DNA of 5,122 nucleotides from Candidatus Heimdallarchaeota archaeon AB_125 (lineage in GTDB: Archaea > Asgardarchaeota > Heimdallarchaeia > Heimdallarchaeales > Heimdallarchaeaceae): positions 1 through 5,122 of the forward strand of contig MEHH01000222.1 in the NCBI GenBank assembly GCA_001940755.1, written 5' to 3'. Below are positions 1-5,122 of the stretch, in pieces. The notes beneath the pieces are model-generated. The model ran no database searches. It was not told the origin of the DNA and saw only the letters and a program-made list of their open reading frames with translations. Made by a program: the position numbers and the translations under genes. The first letter of the stretch is position 1. Each line of letters opens with the position of its first letter.

Positions 1-135
1 GATGGAGGAGTAGTAGAGATAGGGCAACCATCAACAATAGTTGACATATAATCAAAACCTCCAAGAATTGTTAGACAAGGTGCTATTCCTTATGCTGAAT
101 TAAAACCACATATCAGAGGTTTAAGAAAGGAATAG
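1..135 (+). pseudogene. 3' end of a Sua5/YrdC/TsaC-type threonylcarbamoyl-AMP synthase gene, interrupted by an in-frame TAA
   Basis: This is the C-terminal tail of a gene that starts left of the window. Frame 1 reads DGGVVEIGQPSTIVDI, then a TAA at 49-51. The same frame then continues open for 27 codons, including PRIVRQGAI, to a TAG at 133-135. The DGG, PSTIVD and RxGAI blocks, in this order and close spacing, are the end of the YrdC domain. Family members condense threonine, bicarbonate and ATP to threonylcarbamoyl-AMP for the tRNA t6A modification. The short tail after RQGAI suggests the single-domain YrdC/TsaC form rather than full-length Sua5 with its extra domain. The family motif continues straight through the TAA, so the stop looks like a substitution (for example TCA to TAA, Ser to stop) or a sequence error, not a natural end. 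If it is real, the protein loses the RxGAI segment near the nucleotide site. Identity is fairly secure; functional status is open because most of the gene is not visible. Confidence 0.68.
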
Positions 136-158
136 GAAAAAAAGTACCAAATACAATC

Positions 159-167
159 TTTTTAAAG
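159..167 (+). promoter_or_regulatory. Putative archaeal TATA box for the isochorismatase-family gene
   Basis: TTTTTAAAG at 159-167 is an archaeal-type TATA element centred about 34 bases before the ATG at 197. It would place transcription start near 185-190 and leave a leader of only about 10 bases. The T-run within it (159-163) could also help end transcription of the preceding gene. The call rests on composition and spacing only. Confidence 0.4.
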
Positions 168-196
168 AGCAAGCAGAATATATTAAGTTGATTTAA

Positions 197-835
197 ATGA
201 CAACAGAAGTCGTATTTTGGGATGTTGATACTCAGGTTGACTTCATGAATCCTGATGGAAAGTTATATGTACCCGGTGCTGAAAATCTTAAAGAGAATTT
301 GGAGAAACTAACACAACATGCGAGAATGAATAACATCCGAATTCTTGGTTCTGTTGATTTTCATACAGACACCGATCCAGAAATTGAATCGGAGAATCCA
401 GATTATGATAAGACTTTCCCTCCTCATTGTATGCAAAATGATCCTGGTCAAGAAAAGATTATAGAAACAAGATCTGATTTAACACAATGGATAGATCCTG
501 TAACTTATTCCGATGAAAAACTAGAAAGAATAATTGCATCTAAAGGACCAATAATCATTAGAAAAACATCTTTGAGTGCATTTTCGAACCCAAATTTAAT
601 GCCACTAATTGGATTAATTAAACCACAAAAAATCGTCATTTATGGTGTAGCTATAGATTACTGTGTTAAAACAGCTATTGAAGGTTTTCTTAATTTCGGA
701 AATTTGGAAATTTATCTTGTTATAGATGCAATTGAAGGGATTAAGGAAGAAGAATCTAGAAGATTAATAGAAGAATGGATTCAGAAAGGAGTTCATACTG
801 TAACAACTGAAGCAGTACTGCAAGGGTATATCTGA
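197..835 (+). CDS. Isochorismatase-fold cysteine hydrolase, nicotinamidase-like
   Basis: The 212-residue protein is the usual length for a single-domain isochorismatase/nicotinamidase family member. The family triad is visible: Asp11 in DVDTQVDF, Lys123 in IIIRKTSLSAF and Cys156 in GVAIDYCVKTA, the last preceded by the Val-Ala pair where the family has its cis-peptide. The metal region has Asp54 and His56 (VDFH) and His77 (FPPHC). Glu62 stands where classic PncA enzymes have a third His. The opening, FWDVDTQVDF followed by YVPGAENL, matches a branch of nicotinamidase-related hydrolases. The likely reaction is hydrolysis of nicotinamide to nicotinate in NAD salvage, in the cytosol, but related enzymes act on other small amides, so the substrate is inferred. 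The ATG at 197 has only a weak match, GTTGAT at 187-192, to a ribosome binding site. The gene stands alone and converges on the next one with 7 bases between stops. No NAD-pathway partner is in view. Confidence 0.85.
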   Translation: MTTEVVFWDVDTQVDFMNPDGKLYVPGAENLKENLEKLTQHARMNNIRILGSVDFHTDTDPEIESENPDYDKTFPPHCMQNDPGQEKIIETRSDLTQWIDPVTYSDEKLERIIASKGPIIIRKTSLSAFSNPNLMPLIGLIKPQKIVIYGVAIDYCVKTAIEGFLNFGNLEIYLVIDAIEGIKEEESRRLIEEWIQKGVHTVTTEAVLQGYI

Positions 836-842
836 GAGGATA

Positions 843-1178
843 TTAGAAAGTTAATTGATACCAACCATCTTTCAACATTTCAGTAACGAAGGTTCCAACA
901 TATCGAACATCTATACCTATTTTTTCAAGTTCATCACTTACACCAAAATTATCACTGCAAGCTTTACATGCAATAACTTCTACACCTGCAACCATAAGTA
1001 GCATAACTTGCTCTTGAAACTCTTTATCTTCCACAACCATTTTTTCAGTTGGTCCCCAGAGAATTACTCTGACCTCGTCCATCCAAGCTTGCTTCTTTGA
1101 ATTATATGCATAGGGAAAACTTAATTCTCTATGAACAACATCATCAGCACTACTCAAAATCATGAATACTCTATGCAT
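843..1178 (-). CDS. DsrE-like small protein with a CKAC cysteine motif
   Basis: The 111-residue protein resembles the DsrE/DsrF/TusD fold family in length and pattern. It has a hydrophobic first strand (VFMILSS), a middle block DEVRVILWGPTEKM in which a strand leads into a GP turn, then VAGVEVIACKACSDNFGV and a C-terminal strand ending in QLTF. Cys71 and Cys74 form Cys-x2-Cys in the place where several relatives carry their reactive cysteine. Family members such as TusD and DsrE carry persulfide sulfur; many archaeal homologues of this short type have no assigned role. A cytosolic sulfur-relay or redox function is therefore inference. There is no signal peptide or membrane segment. The start at 1178 gives the expected short N-terminus before the first strand; a second Met at residue 6 would cut into that strand. 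The gene is divergent from tldD and shares its upstream region, with no ribosome binding site visible. Confidence 0.75.
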   Translation of the reverse strand: MHRVFMILSSADDVVHRELSFPYAYNSKKQAWMDEVRVILWGPTEKMVVEDKEFQEQVMLLMVAGVEVIACKACSDNFGVSDELEKIGIDVRYVGTFVTEMLKDGWYQLTF

Positions 1179-1200
1179 GTTCTAATTCAAAATCAGTTTC

Positions 1201-1207
1201 AATATAA
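1201..1207 (-). promoter_or_regulatory. Putative TATA box for the DsrE-like gene
   Basis: On the minus strand, TTATATT lies 23-29 bases before the ATG at 1178, the spacing expected for a leaderless archaeal transcript. A second A/T-rich candidate, TATATGAAA, lies about 10 bases further upstream. Neither is verified. The lack of a ribosome binding site before the ATG fits leaderless translation. Confidence 0.35.
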
Positions 1208-1231
1208 TGGTTTTCATATAACAAAGATAAC

Positions 1232-1242
1232 TTCGTTACGAA
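1232..1242. promoter_or_regulatory. 11-base palindrome in the divergent promoter, candidate operator
   Basis: TTCGTTACGAA has perfect 5-base arms (TTCGT and ACGAA) around a central T. Imperfect symmetry continues outward to about 1224-1250, with 10 of 13 possible pairs matching. It ends 4 bases before the presumed tldD TATA box, where the TFB recognition element would sit. A dimeric regulator bound here could block initiation of tldD-tldE and perhaps affect the divergent DsrE-like gene. Short palindromes also arise by chance in AT-rich DNA, so this is only a candidate. Confidence 0.3.
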
Positions 1243-1246
1243 ATAA

Positions 1247-1255
1247 TTTTAAATA
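1247..1255 (+). promoter_or_regulatory. Putative TATA box for the tldD-tldE operon
   Basis: TTTTAAATA is close to the archaeal TATA consensus and is centred about 31 bases before the tldD ATG at 1282. It is preceded by the A-rich CGAAATAA (1239-1246), suitable for a TFB recognition element. The implied leader is only a few bases, consistent with the missing ribosome binding site before tldD. Confidence 0.5.
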
Positions 1256-1281
1256 CTAAAGATACTGCAACATCGATATAA

Positions 1282-2724
1282 ATGGATGATTTAATTTCAA
1301 AAGCTATATCCAAAGCTGAATCAAAGGGAGCTTCTTTTGCTGAAGTTCGAGCTTTTGGTTACAAAAACGAGAATATTTCCACGAGAGATGGTCAAATCGA
1401 AACATGTGGATTATATGACGACAAAGGGTATGGTGTAAGAGTTATAAAAAATGGTGCATGGGGTTTCGCTTCAACAGCTGTAATTGAAGAAAGCACAGTA
1501 GATGAAATCACTAGCCTTGCAATAAAGGAAGCAGAAGCGACTAGCAAAGTTCAAAAGAATCCTGTTGTACTAACTGAAGAACCTATTATTAAAGATAAAT
1601 ACAAAACTGCTTTCAAAATTAATCCTTTTGATGTTCCGATTGAAGAAAAAATAGAGATACTAAAACTATCTGATGAAATCATAATGGAGAAGGGAGACAT
1701 AATCAAATCACGAAGTAATAGTATGAGTTTTTACGAAGTTTTCTTAGATTATGGAAATAGTGAAGGTACAAGAATTACTCAAGAAGAGCTTTTTTCAGGT
1801 GCATCAGTTTCTGCAATAGCTATTGCTCAAGATAATCAATCTCGAAATGAAGGATTATTTGAGATGAGAGGTTATGAATATATAGAAAAATTCGATTTTG
1901 AAACAAAATCAGATCAAGTTGCAAAAGAAGCAGTTATCTTGGCAACAGAAGCAAAGGCTCCAAAACCTCAGAAAACAAATTTTATCTTAGAACCTTTTCA
2001 ACTTGGATTAACTATTCATGAAAGTGTAGGTCATCCCACAGAACTAGATAGAGTTCTTGGATGGGAAGCTGATTTCGCTGGAACAAGTTTTCTAACCCTA
2101 GACAAACTTGGCTCAAATTACAAATACGGTTCTGAAAAAGTAAATCTTGTATGTGATCCTACAATGCCTAATGTTTTAGGTCATGAGAAATATGACCATG
2201 AAGGTGTTGCTACCAAGAAATTTGATGTTGTTAGAGAGGGTATATTCAAAGGTTACCAATCTGATAGACAAACAGCAAAAATTGTTGGCTTAGAGCATAG
2301 CAACGGCAATGCTAGAATAGCTAGATACAATAGAGTTCCCTTAGTTCGCATGAGCAATCTTTACCTTGAACCTGATCCAGAAGGTCCTAAAAATATTGAA
2401 GAACTAATAGAAGAAACTGATGAAGGAATTTATGGTATTGGTTGGAAGTCACATTCTATTGATGATAAAAGAACCAACTTCCAATTTGCAGTTCAGATTG
2501 CTTATGAAATAAAAAATGGTGAAATTGTAGCACCATTGAAGAACACACTATACCAAGCTGCAACTCCTGAATTTTGGGGAGGACTAGATATGATGACTAA
2601 AGAGTGGTCAATTGAAGGACTTGGACCAAGTTGTGGTAAAGGAGCACCACACATGCAAGCTATGTGGGTTTCACATGGAGGACCTCATTCTCGGTTTAAG
2701 AATGTAGATATATTTTCAGGGTGA
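1282..2724 (+). CDS. tldD: TldD, catalytic subunit of the TldD/TldE metalloprotease
   Basis: The 480-residue protein matches the length of the TldD family (peptidase family U62). The catalytic HExxxH motif is intact: His246-Glu247-Ser-Val-Gly-His251 in LTIHESVGHPTELDR. Cys451 in GPSCGKGAPHM lies where TldD proteins carry a further zinc-ligand Cys. The N-terminal half (about 1-220) is the alpha/beta region with the family block YGVRVIKNGAWGFAST; the C-terminal half (about 230-480) holds the metal site. In known systems TldD pairs with TldE/PmbA to form a cytosolic complex with an internal chamber that cleaves unfolded peptides. In E. coli it also removes the leader of microcin B17 and degrades the CcdA antitoxin. 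The gene is first in a two-gene operon, stopping 5 bases before the tldE ATG. No RiPP precursor or other obvious dedicated substrate is next to it, so general peptide turnover is the simplest role. There is no Shine-Dalgarno site; translation is probably near-leaderless. Confidence 0.95.
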   Translation: MDDLISKAISKAESKGASFAEVRAFGYKNENISTRDGQIETCGLYDDKGYGVRVIKNGAWGFASTAVIEESTVDEITSLAIKEAEATSKVQKNPVVLTEEPIIKDKYKTAFKINPFDVPIEEKIEILKLSDEIIMEKGDIIKSRSNSMSFYEVFLDYGNSEGTRITQEELFSGASVSAIAIAQDNQSRNEGLFEMRGYEYIEKFDFETKSDQVAKEAVILATEAKAPKPQKTNFILEPFQLGLTIHESVGHPTELDRVLGWEADFAGTSFLTLDKLGSNYKYGSEKVNLVCDPTMPNVLGHEKYDHEGVATKKFDVVREGIFKGYQSDRQTAKIVGLEHSNGNARIARYNRVPLVRMSNLYLEPDPEGPKNIEELIEETDEGIYGIGWKSHSIDDKRTNFQFAVQIAYEIKNGEIVAPLKNTLYQAATPEFWGGLDMMTKEWSIEGLGPSCGKGAPHMQAMWVSHGGPHSRFKNVDIFSG

Positions 2725-2725
2725 T
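2718..2725 (+). promoter_or_regulatory. Ribosome binding site of tldE, overlapping the tldD stop
   Basis: AGGGTGAT contains GGTGAT, part of the GGAGGTGATC complement of the 16S rRNA 3' end. It is followed by 4 A bases and then the ATG at 2730. It spans the tldD TGA (2722-2724). This argues that tldE starts at ATG 2730 and not at the in-frame GTG at 2721, which lies inside the site. The overlap suggests translational coupling of the two subunits. Confidence 0.65.
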
Positions 2726-2729
2726 AAAA

Positions 2730-4109
2730 ATGAGTATAGAACAACAAAAAGAATTACTTCTTGAACTTTCCCAATTAGCAATAAAAAGAGTGAAAGAGCT
2801 TGGTGCAGAAGCCTATGTAAATGCAAGTATTGCTAAGCAATATGCTTCTAGATTCTCTAATTCAGAAATATTACAAAACTACGTAGATTTTATGCGTAAT
2901 TTTGAGCTAACAGTTGTATATCAGGACAAACAGAAATCAACTTCAGTGACAAATGATCTCTCTGAGAAAAGTATACTAAAATTAGCTAACTACGTTACAA
3001 AAGTAGCAAAATTGGTTCCACCTGATCCAATGTATCCAGGTATCTTGAAAGAAAAACAGCAATTTTCAAAACTTAATTTAAATGATCCTAGTGCAATAAA
3101 TCTTCAACCTGACGATATAGTGGATAAAATAGAATCTGGAATTATTGCTGGAGAAGCTGTTGATCAAAAGGTTGCTGGTGTATCTGGTAATTTCCTCTTA
3201 TCTGATGGTCATGTTTTGTTTGCATCTTCTTCGGATATTGAAGTAGATTATCCCTCAACCAATATTAGTACTACTCTAAATACACAAGCTTTGAAGGATG
3301 AAGAAGAGAGTAGATCAAATAGTAACTTTGGAGCAAGGTTTTTCAACAAACTTGACATAGAAAAAGAATCAATTGAGGTTGCAGAACGAGCGGTCAATGG
3401 ATTAGGTGCTAAATCAATTGAGCCTGGTGATTACGAAGTTGTTTTTGATCATCAAGCAGCTGCAGATATTATTAGAATGACTGCATTTGCTACATCTTCA
3501 ATGCAATTAATAACTCGAAGAAGCTTCTTAAATGATAGAATTGGCCAACAGGTTTTCGATGAAGATCTAACCATTTTGAATGATCCACATAATCTTGATC
3601 TGCTTAGTGCAAAACCTATAGATGCTGAAGGTTTAGCCACTCAAGGATTTCCTGTAATCGAAAATGGAATATTAAAGAATTATTCATATACAAGACTTCA
3701 TGCAGCCAGATTAGGGGCAGTACCTAAAGGTTGCGGATTTTCATTCTTTGGTCGAACTATTGGAATTCCTTTTGCAATGATCATGAAACCTGGTGGTGTA
3801 TCAAAAGAAGATCTGATTTCTAATATTGATAATGGATTGTTAGTTACTAATCTTCATTATACAAACTACGTAAATCCACCAGTTGGTTCTATTACTGGTA
3901 TGTCAAAAGATGGCCTCTTCATAATCAAGAATGGTGAAATTGTTGGTTCTGCGAAGAACATGAGATTTACTGATGAACTACCAAGGTTCCTGAAAGACAT
4001 TGAAATTGGAAGTGAGTTAAGACAACCAGCTTCAATGATGGGTATAGGAAGTATGGTTGCACCAATCAAAGCTAAGAATTTCAAATTCACAAGTAAAACA
4101 GAACATTAA
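2730..4109 (+). CDS. tldE: TldE (PmbA-like), non-catalytic subunit of the TldD/TldE protease
   Basis: The 459-residue protein is a TldD paralogue. It keeps the family layout: an N-terminal alpha/beta half, then VVFDHQAAADIIR (about residues 238-250 from ATG 2730) where TldD has its HExxxH helix. No HExxxH is present, as expected for TldE/PmbA, which shapes the chamber and binds substrate while TldD supplies the zinc site. Other family blocks are NDRIGQQVFDEDLTI, EGLATQGFPVIENGILKNY and the late GSITGMSKDGLFIIKNGEIV, which resembles the matching NGEIV strand of TldD. The start was set at ATG 2730 because a good ribosome binding site precedes it; starting at GTG 2721 would add only three residues. 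The gene lies 5 bases after tldD, so the subunits are very likely co-transcribed and made together. It ends 7 bases before the stop of the convergent small gene. E. coli calls the equivalent protein PmbA. Confidence 0.92.
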   Translation: MSIEQQKELLLELSQLAIKRVKELGAEAYVNASIAKQYASRFSNSEILQNYVDFMRNFELTVVYQDKQKSTSVTNDLSEKSILKLANYVTKVAKLVPPDPMYPGILKEKQQFSKLNLNDPSAINLQPDDIVDKIESGIIAGEAVDQKVAGVSGNFLLSDGHVLFASSSDIEVDYPSTNISTTLNTQALKDEEESRSNSNFGARFFNKLDIEKESIEVAERAVNGLGAKSIEPGDYEVVFDHQAAADIIRMTAFATSSMQLITRRSFLNDRIGQQVFDEDLTILNDPHNLDLLSAKPIDAEGLATQGFPVIENGILKNYSYTRLHAARLGAVPKGCGFSFFGRTIGIPFAMIMKPGGVSKEDLISNIDNGLLVTNLHYTNYVNPPVGSITGMSKDGLFIIKNGEIVGSAKNMRFTDELPRFLKDIEIGSELRQPASMMGIGSMVAPIKAKNFKFTSKTEH

Positions 4110-4110
4110 A

Positions 4111-4132
4111 TTCTTTTTACTCTCTTTTTTTT
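4111..4132 (+). terminator. T-rich terminator of the tldD-tldE operon
   Basis: Directly after the tldE stop come two T-runs, TTCTTTTT (4111-4118) and eight T in a row (4125-4132), with no hairpin before them. Archaeal RNA polymerase can terminate on such oligo-T tracts alone. The tract overlaps the last codons (Lys-Lys-Arg-Glu and stop) of the convergent small gene on the other strand. Confidence 0.55.
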
Positions 4133-4287
4133 ATTTCAAAAGTATATTTTTCCTTATCAATAATAGGACAAACAGCACAATCATTACAAGAACCACTACA
4201 GCTCCCTTGCGATAAAAAGAATCTTGCAATACGTCTTCTGGTCTTACTCCAGAAAGAAGGTTCAGTTTGATCTTGTTTTTTTGTCAT
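4117..4287 (-). CDS. Small cysteine-rich protein linked to feoB, possible Fe-S or iron-handling accessory
   Basis: The 56-residue ORF starts at ATG 4287 and stops at TAA 4117. It begins MTKKQDQTEPSFWSKTRRR. A basic, aromatic stretch follows (FWSKTRRRIARFFL, about residues 12-25), which could form an amphipathic membrane-surface helix. Then comes CSGSCNDCAVCP with Cys30, 34, 37 and 40, and a charged tail. Cys-x3-Cys-x2-Cys-x2-Cys-Pro resembles a ferredoxin-type [4Fe-4S] ligand set, though four cysteines could also bind Zn or Fe directly. The gene lies 9 bases after the feoB stop with its own ribosome binding site, so it is almost certainly co-expressed with feoB. Small Cys-rich partners of FeoB (FeoC, FeoB-associated Cys-rich proteins) are known, but this does not clearly match either family. 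I do not recognise it as a named family. That it is a real gene is supported by position, ribosome binding site and cysteine pattern; its function is inference. Confidence 0.75.
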   Translation of the reverse strand: MTKKQDQTEPSFWSKTRRRIARFFLSQGSCSGSCNDCAVCPIIDKEKYTFEIKKRE

Positions 4288-4292
4288 TCTAT

Positions 4293-4297
4293 TCACC
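4293..4297 (-). promoter_or_regulatory. Ribosome binding site of the small cysteine-rich gene
   Basis: On the minus strand GGTGA begins at the last base of the feoB TAG stop (4297-4299) and is followed by 5 bases and the ATG at 4287. It is the same core as the tldE site and supports both the reality of the small ORF and its start. Its overlap with the feoB stop suggests coupled translation. Confidence 0.65.
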
Positions 4298-5122
4298 TAC
4301 ATAAATGCCGAAAATATTTGAAATACTATCACAGTTAGTATAATAGTAACGATTAATGGATAGAAGAAACCAAGTGCTGTCATCTTCCAACTTTTTGTTT
4401 CTGATTTTATAGTAGCCATTGTTGCAAAACAAGGTGCATATGTCAGTTGAAATAGTAAGAAGGAAATTGCTTGAGGTATTGACCAACTAGCCTTTAGAGC
4501 TGTAACAACACTCCCACCTCCTGAATAGAGTATACTTAGAGCTGAAATAATTGCTTCTTTGGCGGGTATTCCAAACAGTAAAGGTACAACCATTTTCCAT
4601 TCAAAACCGAAAAGAGGTTTAGTGATAACAGCTAATCCTCTTCCAATGTATCCAGCAATTGTATATTCTGGAGCCGCTCCAAAGGGTATGTGGCTAATAA
4701 ACCAAATCAGTATTGATGCCAGGAAGATAAAAGTTCCTGCTTTCTTAAGAAAAACTCCTGCTCTTTCCCAGGTTAGGTGAAAGACATTTCTTATCCTTGG
4801 TCGTCTATATTCAGGTAGCTCCATAATCAGTGGTAGTGGGTCTTCCTTCTTGTAAAAAATCTTGAAAAGGAATCCAGTAAGTAAAACCAGAAGGATACTA
4901 ACTCCGTATAAAGAGAGCATAATCAGAGCTGCTAACCAAGGTTGAAAGAATATACCTGTGATAAAAGCTATAACACCTAATCTAGCTGCACAGGGAATAA
5001 AGGAATTAGCAATGATCATTGCAGTTCTATCTCTTTGATTCTTAATAGTTCTAGTGGCCATTATTCCAGCTACGTTACAACCAAATCCCATAATTAGACT
5101 GAAAAAAGCCGAACCCTGCATT
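4297..5122 (-). CDS. feoB: Ferrous iron transporter FeoB, C-terminal membrane part (5' end outside the window)
   Basis: The last 274 or more residues of FeoB are present. The N-terminal GTPase domain and first membrane segments lie beyond the right edge, so the Met at 5121 is internal and not a start. Numbering from it, the first gate block is GFGCNVAGIMATR (12-24), followed by the RDR and CAARL segments (30-48). The second gate region is GIPAKEAIISALSILY (184-199), followed by the late block YAPCFATMATIKSE (228-241). Cys15, Cys44 and Cys231 occupy conserved FeoB cysteine positions. Hydrophobic stretches near 45-60, 63-88, 128-147, 175-200, 215-232 and 248-272 are probable membrane segments. 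FeoB imports Fe2+ across the cytoplasmic membrane using its GTPase domain. The first gate motif reads NVAG where most FeoB proteins have NVPA. A small cysteine-rich gene follows after 9 bases. No feoA is visible; it could lie upstream of feoB. Confidence 0.95.
   Translation of the reverse strand, partial: MQGSAFFSLIMGFGCNVAGIMATRTIKNQRDRTAMIIANSFIPCAARLGVIAFITGIFFQPWLAALIMLSLYGVSILLVLLTGFLFKIFYKKEDPLPLIMELPEYRRPRIRNVFHLTWERAGVFLKKAGTFIFLASILIWFISHIPFGAAPEYTIAGYIGRGLAVITKPLFGFEWKMVVPLLFGIPAKEAIISALSILYSGGGSVVTALKASWSIPQAISFLLFQLTYAPCFATMATIKSETKSWKMTALGFFYPLIVTIILTVIVFQIFSAFM

Noticed and set aside
49..51. TAA in the Sua5/YrdC tail as recoded selenocysteine or pyrrolysine
   Set aside because: Those use TGA and TAG respectively. 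TAA recoding would need genome-wide evidence, and every other gene in the window ends normally, two of them (tldE and the DsrE-like gene) at TAA next to a convergent neighbour.
2721..2729. GTG at 2721 as the tldE start
   Set aside because: It lies inside the GGTGAT ribosome binding site that serves ATG 2730 and would leave no site of its own at proper spacing.
3452..4090. Two minus-strand ORFs (3452-3640 and 3866-4090)
   Set aside because: Both are antisense to conserved tldE sequence with no sign of being genes.
4117..4287. The small Cys-rich ORF as a RiPP precursor processed by the neighbouring TldD/TldE
   Set aside because: It is on the opposite strand to tldD-tldE, is coupled to feoB by its ribosome binding site, has no leader/core look beyond a metal-binding type Cys cluster, and no RiPP modification enzyme is nearby.
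4289..4486. 65-codon minus-strand ORF
   Set aside because: It lies in another frame inside feoB, whose protein has clear family motifs across the same bases.
4559..4780. 73-codon plus-strand ORF
   Set aside because: It is antisense to conserved feoB sequence and shows no recognisable domain or ribosome binding site.

Overview
The window is an AT-rich stretch of a prokaryotic genome that reads best as archaeal. Genes that begin a transcription unit have an A/T-rich TATA-like box roughly 25-38 bases before the ATG and no good Shine-Dalgarno site. The two genes that follow another gene closely (tldE and a small cysteine-rich gene) each have a GGTGA ribosome binding site. This mix of near-leaderless first genes and Shine-Dalgarno-led internal genes is typical of many archaea. 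A more exact placement (for example an Asgard-type lineage) would be a guess.

Layout: bases 1-135 hold the 3' end of a Sua5/YrdC/TsaC-type threonylcarbamoyl-AMP synthase gene, with an in-frame TAA in the middle of a conserved segment. Next, 197-835 (+) is an isochorismatase-fold cysteine hydrolase resembling nicotinamidase. It converges, with a 7-base gap, on a small DsrE-like protein at 843-1178 (-). A 103-base divergent promoter region (1179-1281) separates that gene from a two-gene operon, tldD-tldE (1282-2724 and 2730-4109, +). This operon encodes the catalytic and non-catalytic halves of the TldD/TldE heterodimeric metalloprotease. A T-rich terminator follows tldE. On the minus strand, from the right edge inward, lie the C-terminal part of the ferrous iron transporter FeoB (4297-5122, cut by the window edge) and, 9 bases after its stop, a 56-codon gene (4117-4287) for a Cys-x3-Cys-x2-Cys-x2-Cys protein.

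The genes are mostly housekeeping: tRNA t6A modification, amide hydrolysis or NAD salvage, possible sulfur handling, peptide degradation and iron uptake. They do not form one obvious pathway. The two points that most deserve a second look are the small cysteine-rich gene coupled to feoB, which is a candidate Fe-S or iron-handling accessory of the transporter, and the nonsense codon inside the Sua5/YrdC tail. An 11-base palindrome in the divergent dsrE/tldD promoter is a possible operator. No mobile elements, tRNA or rRNA genes, CRISPR arrays or convincing long repeats were seen, and no gap between genes exceeds 300 bases.
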